Origin: Morella rubra | Lineage: Eukaryota; Streptophyta; Magnoliopsida; Fagales; Myricaceae | DNA: 64,000 nt | Reading direction: 5' to 3' | NCBI GenBank assembly: GCA_003952965.2 | Contig: CM025852.1 | Coordinates: 12,215,180 to 12,279,179 of the forward strand | Shown: positions 35,572 through 46,799 of the stretch, one piece after another | Layout of the letters: each line of letters opens with the position of its first letter | How positions within the stretch are numbered: position 1 is the stretch's first letter | Translations under genes and position numbers: made by a program | The notes under the pieces: model-generated | Database searches by the model: none | The model's input: the letters and a program-made list of their open reading frames with translations, nothing else | What the model was told of the DNA's origin: nothing

Positions 35572-35868
35572 ATGATTCCCATTTCGAATCAATTACCAAA
35601 TTTTTGGATGAACATTTCTACTTTTACTCGAAGTTATATAGCGGCATTCCTATTGCTATGGAGACTTGCTATTGTGGCATTTCCGTTCCTTGTGCTTCTA
35701 GTAATACCTGGTTCGATTTACGAAAGGACTCTGATGGGACTGGCAAGGGCTATCAGGGAAGAGTATAATCAAGCCGGTGCAAACAGATTTATGCTCTATG
35801 CACCCCTCAGAATTAAAGTGGAAACAGTGGAAAGAGTCAATGGTAATCTCCGATTCTTCATGCGGTAG
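35572..35868 (+). pseudogene. Captured ABCB (MDR-type) transporter exon fragment
   Basis: The ORF contains LPNFWMNISTFTRSYIAAFL, then LLWRLAIVAFPFLVLLVIPG, RTLMGLARAIREEYNQAG. This matches a transmembrane region followed by the intracellular helix of plant full-size ABCB15-like transporters. It stops matching after NQAG, so only part of one exon is present. No nucleotide-binding motif is in the element, so no transporter can be made. Confidence 0.72.
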
Positions 35869-36149
35869 ATGGAGTATTGTTAAAACAGAGGCGTTTACAG
35901 AGCAGTTTATTGCAAGACAACTGTACATTTCTTTAACAAAAATGGTGTGCATCCTTTTTAAGCGTTTTGCGTTTTGCTTAGTTGACCGATGATGCGGAGC
36001 TGGGTGAGAATGGACGGAACGTTGATGGAATGACTTATGTTTTAAAAGTCTAAAATATAAGGGTGTTAAATTTAAAGTTTGAAATTGAAGAATTCAAATG
36101 CAAAAAAGACATGACTTAAGGATTAAAATGTCAAATTCTCTTATATTTA

Positions 36150-38180
36150 TTAATTACTGCTTCTGATTTATTTTTCTGCAATTCAGTTTTTTGTTATCTA
36201 TGTTATTTGAAGTTTTTGCTTTTCGTTATTTTTGGTATCAGAGCCATTCACTTTTAGCACGTTTAATTTCCTGCAACATACTGACAGCATCCATAAATAC
36301 TTATTTTAGCTCTATAACTTAATCTTATAAAGAGATTGTGTTAAGCTATTGTTAAGAATATTCTTTATTCTAAACGGAGGTTCTAATCTGGAGCCGTTGG
36401 ATTAGTCCTAGGTCAAATCATGATGTATCTACCTTACTCAATACATTGATTCTCTTCCTAAAGGAAGAAAGAAGAGAGGAATTAGAAGGGAGAGAAGAAT
36501 GACTTGTGTTCAATTTTGATAATGTATCATTGATTTTATCAAGGAGATCATCAGTTTTTTCAAAAAGTCTATTGTTTGGAAAATGGAGGCATACTTGGAA
36601 GTTCATGGGGGATAAAGAGTCGAGTTTTGTTAGAGGGAGCATGGGAGAGAGAAGGGGTTTCATAAGGCTTTCAAGTTTTTGAAGATAGGCTCCTATTTGG
36701 AGGAGATAATTATTCATATAGTTGTATTGCTGGATGATATTATCAAAGTTTTTATCATCATTAGTGGAGGCATTAATCTTGAAAGAGTCGCATAAAAATC
36801 TTTACTGTTATTTTGTAAAATAATGGTTTCAGAATGAAGGTAATATTCAAAAACCTTTTTTCCTTTTTCAACATCTAGGGTACTTCACGGGTAAGAACAT
36901 TTATGGATTAAAAATAAGATTCAAACCAAGGAAAGAAGAGAATATGGGTTTTATTTCGAATCATATAATTATAATAAGCATTCCTGATAACATCTTACTC
37001 ATCTTGATTATAGATGGTGAGAAACTATGTCTATTTTTCAAAATTCTCAGAAGATTGAAAATCTCTTCTAAATGTATCTTTATTTAAGACAAAATCTTTT
37101 TTCAAATATTTATAGCTCGAGACTTTTGCAAAGAGAATGCCTTAGACTGTGTTTGAGAGGTTTTATATTCAGGAAGAGATGAGAGTAAATAGTATTTCAA
37201 CAATCTCTTACACAAGATGTTTAAAAGATCAAGTAATAAGCTAGTATAAGTAGTAATATTATGGATAATTGCATTGTTAATACTAACGTTGCATTAACAT
37301 CATTCATCAATACTGACGAAACACATTTCATTAGAAAAAAATAACCCTTGAATAATTGGGTAATTCCCAAAGTCAAGGATAGAGATCTTTATGCATCATC
37401 CATGTTTAATTTCAAGCATGACTATGCACTAAAACCATAGAACAACTCATTCCTATCGGAAAAAAATGTATGAAATTGTTCATTTACTTAGAACTGACAT
37501 GATAAAAAAAATATGTCTGAAGAATTCAAATACATTTATATGGGTTTAGTTTAAGTGGTTGTCACCCCTTTGACTAGACAAGGTCTTATCTATCATTTTT
37601 TGTCTAAGAAACGGTCAACATAACCAATTCCATAACTCATTACTTGGAATTGTGGAATCATCGTTGCATCAAGGACCAGTCTTCTTAAACTGTCATCCAT
37701 GCTTCCCCCTTTCTCTTTTTGACTCTACTATTCTTCATTCCTTGATTCTTAACATAAAATCCTTAGGATATGACATGATGGAACGTGCCATTGTTTATCG
37801 GTTACATTATAAACTAGTGAAAACCACCTTAGACCCTTGATCTAAGGTATCTCTATCTCAAGATTCTACTCTTTTTCTCCAAACTAGTAATGAATTTGCC
37901 AATGTCACCATTCCTAAGATGTTTCCTTGGGATAATATCGCTCTTCCTGAGCAATGACAACTATCTCTAACTGTCCTCCTAATAAAATGAAGAATAAAGA
38001 AATTGAATATTTTGCCCAAAATACTTATGGATCTATTATATTATCATTTGATAATAGACTTAGATATGCAGATCTAGCTTTAGATCTGCTTTGGCCTCTT
38101 TCGCCCCCATCCTTTTTCATCTCCCTCTTTATATATAGAGTGACATTACATTGTACCACTATTATTTACTTGCCATTTCT
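36150..38180 (+). mobile_element. Possible degenerate endogenous pararetrovirus-like (Caulimoviridae) remnant
   Basis: TGGTATCAGAGCC at 36233-36245 is a Met-tRNA primer-binding site in plus orientation, and about 1.3 kb downstream (37540-37985) the plus strand carries a broken coding region whose style (SSLHQGPVFLNCHPCF, then an ILNIKSLGYDM segment) resembles caulimovirid movement-type proteins. It is interrupted by stops. A 99-aa minus-strand ORF at 36717-36418 is Leu-rich and coiled-coil-like and not assigned. An LTR retrotransposon remnant is the main alternative. There is no intact viral gene. Confidence 0.35.
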
Positions 38181-38497
38181 AAGCATTTGAGTTTAGCCTG
38201 TCATTTTTTTTTTCTTACCAACATTCTTGCAGTACGATAAATTAAGTCCAAGTCCAGCCGGTTAATTACTTCACATTCAATAAAATCAAATTATTCTATC
38301 ACAGTATTTAGACACATCAGGATTTCCTTTGGCAATTCTAACAACTACCAACCCACCTTACTAGCTTATTTATCTACACCGCATTTCCTTTCGCTTTTTA
38401 ACATTTTCTTTTTATTATCTGGTCTTTGCAGCTCATGCTTTTTACACTGTGCACAACACCTACTTCACTTTTCATGCGCAAACCTCATTAATTATTT

Positions 38498-38534
<37 letters not shown>

Positions 38535-39980
38535 CACGTGATACTCTTCCTATCTACTTATATTTTTTTAGTAATAATTTCATCAACGGATACAAACGAA
38601 TAAACCTTTTTTATTTTTAGGATTAATTATCGCAAGTCGTAGATTGAACAAGTCTCTGAAATTGATATAATATTATATTAATGTGACGTAATTATAATAC
38701 AACAACTTAGGGTGCACACCGAAGAGGCCAGACGTACTCTTTTTTTAAATATATATCCCCAGAAAGCATCCAAAGGATCTTCTGTTGTTAAATTCTTCGC
38801 TACGAATTTTTCAAACAGAATATTCGAATATTTACAATAAATTATAACTTTTGGGCTTCCAGTTTGGTCCTTGAAGCCCGGCCCTTATAGCACCGATCGA
38901 AAGAGGCAACGGTTCAGATCACCAGAAACAAAAACAACGGTCACGATGACGAGTGTGATCGGGGATCTAATAACCTCTTAGCTAACAAAAGAGAAACATG
39001 AAAACGTCATTGCGTTCGAGGTTTTCTGGCCGCTCCAAAAGTCCAAACCAGAATCCATATAACTTGCGAGAAACAATAAGCAAATTCTTTTTTTTCATCC
39101 TCCACGGCAAAAGTAGTAAACGAGTTCAAAGAGACTAACACAGAGGAGGAAGAATCAGAGGGAGAGAGAGAGAGAGAATGGTGCTGTGGGAGATCACGTT
39201 GGCGACAGCATATTTCTTGGGGCTGAAGCGAACTTTCAAGCTCGCTTTAAGGATTCAACGCAAGGTTATTAGCCCTAAGCACCCTCAGATCCGCAAATTT
39301 CTTCAGAGGTATTTCTTGGGTTCTTTTTCTTTAATCATTGTTTTTGAAGAATTGGGTGTTGATACTATTTCTACACGAAGTTTCTAGGCGAAGGACGGCC
39401 ACCTCTCCTGTTTGTTTTGTGGATTTGTTGATCCTAGAGTGTCAGAACGAACTCTGTATCTAGAATCGTATATATGATCAACTCCGAATATGAATGAGTG
39501 GTTCATGTACCATGTTTGTGCTTAGATAATAGATTGCATGAATGAGGATACTCTGTGTGTTGCTAGGCATGCATACGTTTGATCTTAATTGTGGAAAACA
39601 ACCCAACAAATAAAAAAGACACACACTCTTAATAGTGTTTGGATGGTCAACGTTATTTCCAGTTGCTTCTCTTCTTGTTTGTTATTTTCTTCATTTGAAG
39701 CTCTTAAAACGCTTGATGTTCTTCTAAAGATGCATTTTGGGTCTTTATATTTTAACTAATTTGAAGTTCACATTGATATTTCCGCAAAAGTACTCCCCCA
39801 TCGGTTGTCTTTTGGACGTCCCAAACATACCAAATTCCAATGTTAGCATTGGTGGCTCTGACTGGCCTTTTTTTTTTTAAAAATTTGATCCTGTATTATC
39901 TTACAAAGATTTCTTAAAGGGTGGTTCCTTCAGAAGATTAATTAATATTAACATGGAGTAATTTCATAGGGAAAATTGCG
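38535..39980 (+). repeat. Segmental duplication, copy B (ancestral locus; paired with 12664-14291)
   Basis: Near-identical to copy A over promoter, exon 1 and the first 650 bp of intron 1. Here the sequence continues through the rest of the intron into exon 2, so this is the original location. A 40-base T-run at 38490-38529 sits at the left limit of homology. Confidence 0.9.
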
Positions 39981-41550
39981 AGTGTAATTACATGAAAGTT
40001 TCTGATTGTATCCGTGTTTTGATATTTGTACATGGAGAAGCCGTTTGGCTCAGCTAGCTTCCGTGGGTGTGTGAAAAGACTAAACTATCTTCCACGATGT
40101 AGTTTTTATCTCTCATCACCTTCAACACCACTATTTTCTGTATGGTTAAACTGATGTTACGAGGACCACAGACTTTAGTTGGCTTTCTTTCTCCTCCAAA
40201 CCTTATAGTTTCCTCTTAGAAACCCTATTCACTCCCAGTTTTTACCATTGCCTTCTCTACCATAAAATCCTAGATAAAGTCCTGAAGTACCTACTGTTGA
40301 AAATAAAAATCCTGCAGCCTGGCCTACCTCGTAACTCCTATTTTCTAGGCACTCCAAAGCTCAAAAAAAATTCACAATCTTTCCTCTAAGCATTGCTACC
40401 AATTAACCGTGCCCTCTTGTTGCAGTATTAACTTAGCCCGTTAACGAAATCCCCTCTTACGTTAATCTCATATACTGAACATTCCTTGATCCTGTGCTAG
40501 AATGAGGTATCTTTGATGTTGAACATTAAGTTCAGGACGTGCATAAAAGACTAACTTTCTGGATTCACGTGAGAGGTATATGAGGTTAAATGTATCTTAA
40601 TTTCATCAATCTCTTTCATTATACAAATTAAATTAGAAGGTCATCTCCATTATTTATTATTGTCTTCATCAAGGAAAAAATAATTTCCTAGTTCTTGGGA
40701 AAAGTTTTTTAAGCCCATTACTTGTAGATCATTATCATGGTTTTGGTACACTGATAAACCTATGAATTACCTCTATATTGGTTACTTCCGAAAAATTGTC
40801 AGGGTGAACAATACTTGCACATCTACAGAGCCACTAACTTAACTCTGTCTGAGAGCCATAAAAATTGGTTTCCAATTTATACTGGTATTAGTGTTTAAAT
40901 ATTCTGCTACAGATGCATTTTTTACTAGTTTTGAACTACTGTTATTGCATCTATTTTATCTTTGAAAATTATTCAGTTTGCTGGTGGTGGTAGTTTGAAA
41001 CCATAAGCAATGATGTGACGTGGACAAATTTTTTTTTTTTTTCATTTACAAAACGTAAGCAGGACGTTTACCAATTTTCTTTTTCTTTCCCTCCTCTCAC
41101 AGACGAACGAGAGCTGTATTTGATGTAGCAGTCAAAGTTTACCATAACATACAGGAGAGGGACATAGAGGTTGGTCGGAATCTTGGTAACTCCATTCTGC
41201 GATGGCTTGACCGAATGAAACCATCAGCTCAGATTCGCGGTTTCTCTCATGGGAAACCCCCTGGCTTGGATATGACAAAACAGGTGAGCAATTCCAAGTT
41301 GAAGCCTCCTGCGGGAACCCCAGTGTCTAAAAGTCAGGATACTTCTAGGCATCTGTTTACATCATCAAGAAATATTCTGCCAAGGCCTTTCCGAACCATT
41401 TCAATGATGATGCGGCCACCAAAGCCTGCTGGTACTATGACCCACTATAGGCACTTTTCCGGGTCCGAAATGTTGAGATCAAATTGTGCCCCAGGTTGGA
41501 TGGAAGGAGGTCTTCGGAAGGACATAGTACAGTGGATGCTTCAAAACTGA
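39178..41550 (+). CDS. Conserved plant protein of unknown function, two exons
   Basis: Exon 1 (39178-39308) and exon 2 (41103-41550) join as AG|A across a 1794-nt GT-AG intron, giving a 192-aa reading. The N-terminus MVLWEITLATAYFLGLKRTF has a hydrophobic stretch (about 7-16) followed by basic residues (KLALRIQRKVISPKHPQIRK); then RRTRAVFDVAVKVYHNIQER, DIEVGRNLGNSILRWLDRM and a Ser/Pro/Lys-rich tail. I recall similar small plant proteins but no function; the N-terminus could be a membrane or organelle signal. The 5' UTR ends in a GA repeat. The last part may be wrong: another frame is open from 41451 to the TGA at 41637-41639 and looks coding. The copy at 13490 has lost the ATG. Confidence 0.8.
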
Positions 41551-41639
41551 CTGTGAAGGCTCTGTTGTTTAATAATAAGAAAAGGTTGCCTATGAGATCA
41601 CCAAGTTCTGTTTCTCGGTGGAGCAAACTTTTGAACTGA

Positions 41640-42640
41640 ACTATGAAAGAGGTGGTTTTGGTTCCTGAGTTTGATTAAAGGACACATTTATTAGGAAACT
41701 GAAGGCTAGGAACATTTTTATGGTTCATTGCCACCAATGTTTTTACATTTTACATTATCTTTCCACTTTTTTCTTGTATAGTCTTTTTGGCTCTTGATGT
41801 GAGAACTTGCATTTGCTTGACATCAGAGATGATTGGTTATTTGTCAATAAGGAAGATGGCTGTTATTTTCAGATGAATGTCGTTTATTAAGAGTAAAACT
41901 GTGGCAGCTGCGAGACTGAACCAGCAACCTTACCATGCAAGAACCAAACCGGCAGCTAATGCTGTTTGGTTAGCTCGGATTCAAAACTTTATCCTGCAGA
42001 TGGAAAGAAGTAATTCTCTATGTTAGAGGCCAAGATTGGAAATTTACAAGACCGAGTATATGTTTGTCATTAATCAACATGAGCTCCAAATTGTGAGATT
42101 AAGATCAAATTTTGTCATTAATCTTCTCCTAAGAAAAGTAATATCTAAAGTATCCGATAGAATGCCACCTCATACAATGCATAAGGACTTCGGACCAGTT
42201 GTAGTTAAGTGTCCCAAGTTGGCTCAATGCACACAGACTAGCTCAAGCTCAATCACCCCCTTTCAAACTCGGCTCGACCAATATTAACGAAACTCAACCT
42301 TGAGACTAAGGTATCAATAGGCTAAGGCCGGCTCATGAGGTAGGCAGCCTAGGCCGCTGGTTTGTATAAGCCGACAGTGATACAAGTAGTTGAATGGTTT
42401 TTTTTTTTTTCAAATGGTTCAACTCTTGTTTTTCCCCCCTTCCGTTAATTCCTTGTCAGTCAGTCGATTGTCACTCGTTATATGGGTAATCTCTCGCGGA
42501 CGGAGAAGAAAAGAAGCCTATGAAAAATCATTTGATATGGAATCGCTAAAAGTAAGAGCAAAATAATAATAATAATAATAACATATCGAATAAAAAGGGC
42601 TCTTAGCCTAAGGACACCCCTAACAAATATGTTGTTGTGT
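41640..42640. other. 3' flank of the conserved gene; no gene supported
   Basis: Probably holds the 3' UTR to about 41900. The later part is AT-rich with a poly-T run near 42400 and an AAT microsatellite near 42564. ORF 42036-42287 has no motif. Confidence 0.3.
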
Positions 42641-42645
42641 GAAAT

Positions 42646-43081
42646 TGTTAGAATTTACCAAACGGAGTGGATATCCAAAATACCTGGTGCAGAAGCTTCG
42701 ATTTGTAAGAATATCTAATGCTCGTCTTACAGCTCACGATCAACAATCTCCGAACACAACAAGGTTGATCACGAACATTACTCTCAAGTCGTTCAGGAGG
42801 TTACCACAATTTCCTTGTGAATTACATCCTTTAGATCTAAGGCTAAAAGATGGAAGCCTTGATACATTGAGATAAAAGTTCTCTCTATGAGACTTTGTCT
42901 AATATGTCGAATGAATTTTCTCTCTACTCTTATTTTCTTAAATAAACGTACGTAGAATCTCACACAAAGAGTCCCAATGAGAGAAATTAGCTAAGTTTGA
43001 ATTCAAATAGAGATCTAGATAAGATATCAATTCAACTATAATTCAAACTTCAGCTTAAGATTACATGGGTCTAAATATCCA
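42646..43081 (-). repeat. 3' LTR of the copia element
   Basis: Aligns with 46124-46489, for example CGTTCAGGAGGTTACCACAA / CGTTCAGGAGGTTACTAAAG. The outer end TGTTAGAATTTACC is intact. The inner end stops at ATATCCA, short of the LTR start seen in the other copy, so a deletion has removed the start of this LTR and the polypurine tract. Confidence 0.9.
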
Positions 43082-43109
43082 AGAGCTGTTAAGAACTAAA
43101 TTCTTCTCT

Positions 43110-43470
43110 TTTTGATTCTCAACCTCTGCCAAAAAAACACTTGAAGCAATTCAATGCTTCATAGCAATGAGAGATTAGATAAACGTAATTGAAACGAGAA
43201 TAATCATCTATCAAAGTGAGGAAATAAGATGCGTCATGGCGTGTCTTTACGTTCATAGGTCCTCAAATATCTGAATGGACTAATTCTAGAGGATGAGATG
43301 TTGTAGGTGCCTTACCAAAAGGTTTCCTACCTGCTTTACCGGCTAAATAAGGCTCACACACAAGTAGGCTTACATTAGCGAGAGACCCCAATAGGCATTC
43401 TCTAGCTAGTCTAGCCATTCTATCTTTTCCTATGTGTCCTAGTCTAGCATGTCATTTCAGAGAGTTAGAA
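43110..43470 (-). pseudogene. copia pre-integrase and integrase fragment
   Basis: The minus strand reads GHIGKDRMARLARECLLGSL, CEPYLAGKAGRKPFGKAP and LELVHSDI, the conserved GAG-pre-integrase to integrase core transition of copia polyproteins, followed by IDDYSRFNYVYLI. Stops and frameshifts interrupt it. The active enzyme would insert element DNA into the genome. Confidence 0.82.
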
Positions 43471-44099
43471 ATAACATCATCATTATCAGCAATGTAGAAA
43501 AAGAGGAACGTTCTAGGTCCAACATGAAGAAACCATTATTTAAAAAACTTTGTCCATACAAAGCCTTATTTAAATAAAAATCCATCTGTGGCCATCAAAA
43601 TGAAAACTAAAACCAAGGTCTAACATGGAAATAACTGAAAATAGATTACATTTAACACTAGGTGCATAGAGCACATCATGGAGAAGTAACGTACGTCCCA
43701 GATGCTGAAAAATTCCAACTTCTAACACTTTTTCTCTCGTTCCGTTACAAAAATAATATATTGTGTGCTTGCTGGTATTTTTCTGTAATTTACAAATCCA
43801 ACTTGATCTCTAGCTACATGTCGGGTTGCTCCTGTGTCTACGATTCATTCAAGGATCAAGTAAGCAATGTATACATGTGAACAAATAAAAGTAAAGAGAG
43901 AGTTGGGTTCAGATGGTACCTTCTTCGGCTTAATGCACTCACGAGTGAAGTGACCCTTCTAACCACAGTTATAGCATTTCATCTTGTCTTATCTTTCTTG
44001 CCAGTGCGCTTGCCTTTACAGCGCTTTGCAGTCTTTTCATTATTAGGCCCAATACCTTTTGTCGTACCAGTTGATTTCTCAGCCGCTTTGCACGTAGGC

Positions 44100-44545
44100 C
44101 TAAATGTCTTGTGTTGCCCACCTTGGAGCAACGAGCGCAGTTGGACGGTTCGCACCCAGGCGCTTTGCCTCTAGTTCCAAATGGCGAGAAATATCAGCAA
44201 ATGTCTTGATATTCTCACTATAAGTCAGCACTAGTTTCATTTGTCCCCAATTGGACTCTGGCAATGAACGTATCACATCTCGAATTTGTTGCTCGTTTGT
44301 GAGATTAACATCTGCAGTCTTTAGATCACGAATCAAGGGAGACATGTTTCTCAGATGGACTGTCATGGTATGCTTTGGGTCATAACGTACTGCTCAAACC
44401 TCAAGGTAAGAGCACACAACCTAATTGCAGATGTACCCCCATAAGCCACTTTCAGTTGGATCCACATTTCTTGAGCAGTTGAGTAGTTCTCAAACTCTCC
44501 AATCAGATCTTTGTGCATGCTGCTCAACATAGTAAGTGCGCGCAC
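44100..44545 (-). pseudogene. copia gag fragment (UBN2-like)
   Basis: Two minus-strand readings in different frames: 44545-44363 (MLSSMHKDLIGEFENYSTAQ, EMWIQLKVAYGGTSAIRL) and 44366-44100 (MSPLIRDLKTADVNLTNEQQ, VIRSLPESNWGQMKLVLTYS). These are typical of copia gag. The frame changes near 44365. No intact zinc knuckle was seen. Confidence 0.82.
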
Positions 44546-45124
44546 CTATCCTTTTTAGCCCTGGCTTTGTACGCGTCAATTTCCTGATGATGTTGGGCAG
44601 TGCTCCCATCTTCAGGTTGGGACATATTTAAGGTCAGATTCTCCAAGACTTCTTGTTCATTCAGCGGGTATTGAATCTTTCTGTGCCACATATCATAGTT
44701 GGTACCGTTTAATTTCTCTCCCTTACTTAGTTAAGCAATTACACTTTTTGTGGCCATTTCACTACATTCAATGTGCGAATTTGACATAAGCACACATTTA
44801 AAATTTTATTCCAAAATCCTAACTAGACCATTAAATTATTTCCTACATAATGAGATCGAAAATTTTGCTATGCTAGTAATCATCTCCCACTATGTAAGTT
44901 AGAAAGAAATATCCAATTGATTTTAAATAAAATTCATGAATTAAATGAACTAAACAAATTTAATTCAATCGCATGACAGTTTATGAATTAAGCACAAACT
45001 ATTTATGAATAAACAACAAATAATATTCACAAAATACAATATGACAGCCCATTGGTTAGGCGCTTAATATTTATTTAAACAAATTAAATAAAACAATAAA
45101 TATTAGTAAAAACAAGTATATTAG

Positions 45125-45320
45125 CACTGTTGACCATGTAGCCCAATGGTTCAACTATTTCTATTTTGGCCTAGGCTATTGAGGTTCGAATCCTCGCGCT
45201 AACATAATTATCTCATTTACAAAAGGAAGAAATATTTACTAAAAAGAGTTAGAAAACAACACGTGGCTCAACGGTCAACGCCCTGGCGTGCGGGGTTCGA
45301 ACCCCTGCGTCTACAATTCA
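45125..45320 (+). repeat. Two tRNA-like (Pol III A-box/B-box) segments inside the copia element
   Basis: The first (about 45135-45202) has TAGCCCAATGG and GGTTCGAATCC. The second (about 45259-45312) has TGGCTCAACGG and GGGTTCGAACCCC. Both fit the box A and box B consensus of tRNA genes except at the last A-box base. No full cloverleaf was drawn, and the spacing suits SINE heads or tRNA pseudogenes. Confidence 0.5.
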
Positions 45321-46123
45321 GCCTCACCCTTTTTTTTAAAAAAAAAAAACTCGCCCAAACGGTTTAAAAAACCCAACAGCCCAACAGCTCCTTTTAAAAA
45401 TAGCCCAACAGCAAAAAAAAGAACAACTCAACTATTGGCCCGAGTAGGGCAAAAATGCCCTACCTGTTTGGCCCAAACGGCTAACCTAGACATCCTATGT
45501 TTGGGCGCCGTTTTAGTGCCCCAAGGAGGGAGGCTGGCGACTAGCCCCTGCTGGCTGTCACAGCCACTTTGTTGGCCGGACTTGAGATGAAGCTGCCAGC
45601 AGCCACTGTGCTGCCGTCCAGTGCACTGGTGGCTGCCGATGGCCACCTACACACTCATGTATTACACGGGTGTGTTTCTCTTTGTGGTGTCCGTGGCCTC
45701 CAAGGCTGCCAAACGCCACAGTACTCCGTCATGGGTCGCGCTGAGCACTCCTAGTGCAACTTTAGCCATGTGCAGTGACTGTGGTCTCACCTTGCCGCTG
45801 TGCACTTCTTGGAGAAAACATTTTTTCTCTCTTGATGAAACACGTTTCGTCAAAAAATTTAATCTCAATGTCAAAAACTGAAATTAAAACATTGCCAATA
45901 AAACAAAATATGCACATCAAACAGATCTGGAGTAATTTTGTTAAAAGCAATTCTATTCAAATATTTCGAAAAAACTTCTATGTACAATTTTATAACATGC
46001 TTATAAAAAATTTCAATATTAAACAAATTAAAATCGAAATAAAAACATGTTATTCAATCATCACAGATTAAATCAAAACATGTTATACAGGGCGAAAACT
46101 AGCTGACGTGGCTCTGATATCAA

Positions 46124-46524
46124 TGTTAGAATTTACCAAACAGAGCGGATATCTGAAATATCTGGTGCGAAAGCTTCGATTTGCAGGAATATCTAATGTT
46201 CGTCTTATAGCCCACGATCAACGATCCACGAACACAACAAGGTTGATCACAAACATTGCTCTTAAGTCGTTCAGGAGGTTACTAAAGTCTCTTTGTGAAT
46301 TCCACCCTTCAGATCCAAGGCTAAAAGATGGAAGCCTTTAGTCTTGGATAAATATACGTAAGAATCTCACACAGAGAGTCCCAAGGAGAGAAATCAGCTA
46401 AGTTTGAGTTCAAATAGAGATCTGAATAAGATATGCAGTTCAACTATAGTTCAAACTTCAGCTTAAGATTACATCGGTCTAAATACCCATGTGGATGCTC
46501 CACGGGTCATGGGTTTTTCTAACA
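46124..46524 (-). repeat. 5' LTR of the copia element
   Basis: Starts on the minus strand with TGTTAGAAAAACCCATGACC and ends with GGTAAATTCTAACA, next to the primer-binding site. Compared with the 3' LTR it has an internal deletion of about 70 bp near 46342. Many substitutions separate the two LTRs, so the insertion is old. Confidence 0.9.
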
Positions 46525-46799
46525 GAAATAAAAATAGAACTTCCATTTACAGACGTGTTGCTGAAAAGTTTTAAATCTTATTTTTCTTTATTTTATGCTA
46601 TTTGTTTCGTTTTGTTTTATGTTATTTATACAGTTGGTTTTAAGCCTATACTTTTAATATAACGTTCTATTCTGATTATTTATTCATATTTGATGATCCA
46701 TGTGATTTATGATGACAAATCCTGACAGCGAGAGAGTCGCTCGCTATAGATCTACTTAATGATATTTTTGGATGATTCTATTATTCCAATACGAGCAAA

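Larger units (their letters stand above)
31857..36149. mobile_element. Outer Mutator-like element (Pack-MULE candidate) with 9-bp target duplication
   Basis: The element runs 31866-36140 (4275 bp). Its left end GAAAATTTGACATTCTAG and right end (minus strand) GAGAATTTGACATTTTAA are inverted repeats that stay alignable for about 115 bp, as far as AAGTCATTCC on both. TTATATTTA flanks it exactly at 31857-31865 and 36141-36149, the 9-bp duplication characteristic of Mutator-like elements. No transposase was recognised. Inside are pieces resembling a U-box/ARM E3 ligase (32206-32559 and 34618-35010), an ABCB transporter (35572-35868) and a second inserted element (32560-34617). Confidence 0.85.
42641..46529 (-). 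mobile_element. Degenerate copia LTR retrotransposon with exact 5-bp target duplication
   Basis: GAAAT flanks the element at 42641-42645 and 46525-46529. The ends on the minus strand are TGTTAGAAAAACCC (46524) and GGTAAATTCTAACA (42646). The 5' LTR is 46124-46524. The 3' LTR is 42646-43081 and lacks about the first 35 bases of the LTR, while the 5' LTR lacks about 70 bases found in the 3' one. A primer-binding site (GATATCAGAGCCACG) adjoins the 5' LTR at about 46107-46121. Interior gag and integrase remnants lie on the minus strand; reverse transcriptase and RNase H are missing. Confidence 0.92.

Noticed and set aside
45250-45320. A genuine tRNA gene
   Set aside because: Boxes A and B are present, but I could not satisfy a complete cloverleaf with acceptor stem pairing, and a second similar unit lies nearby, which favours SINE or pseudogene.
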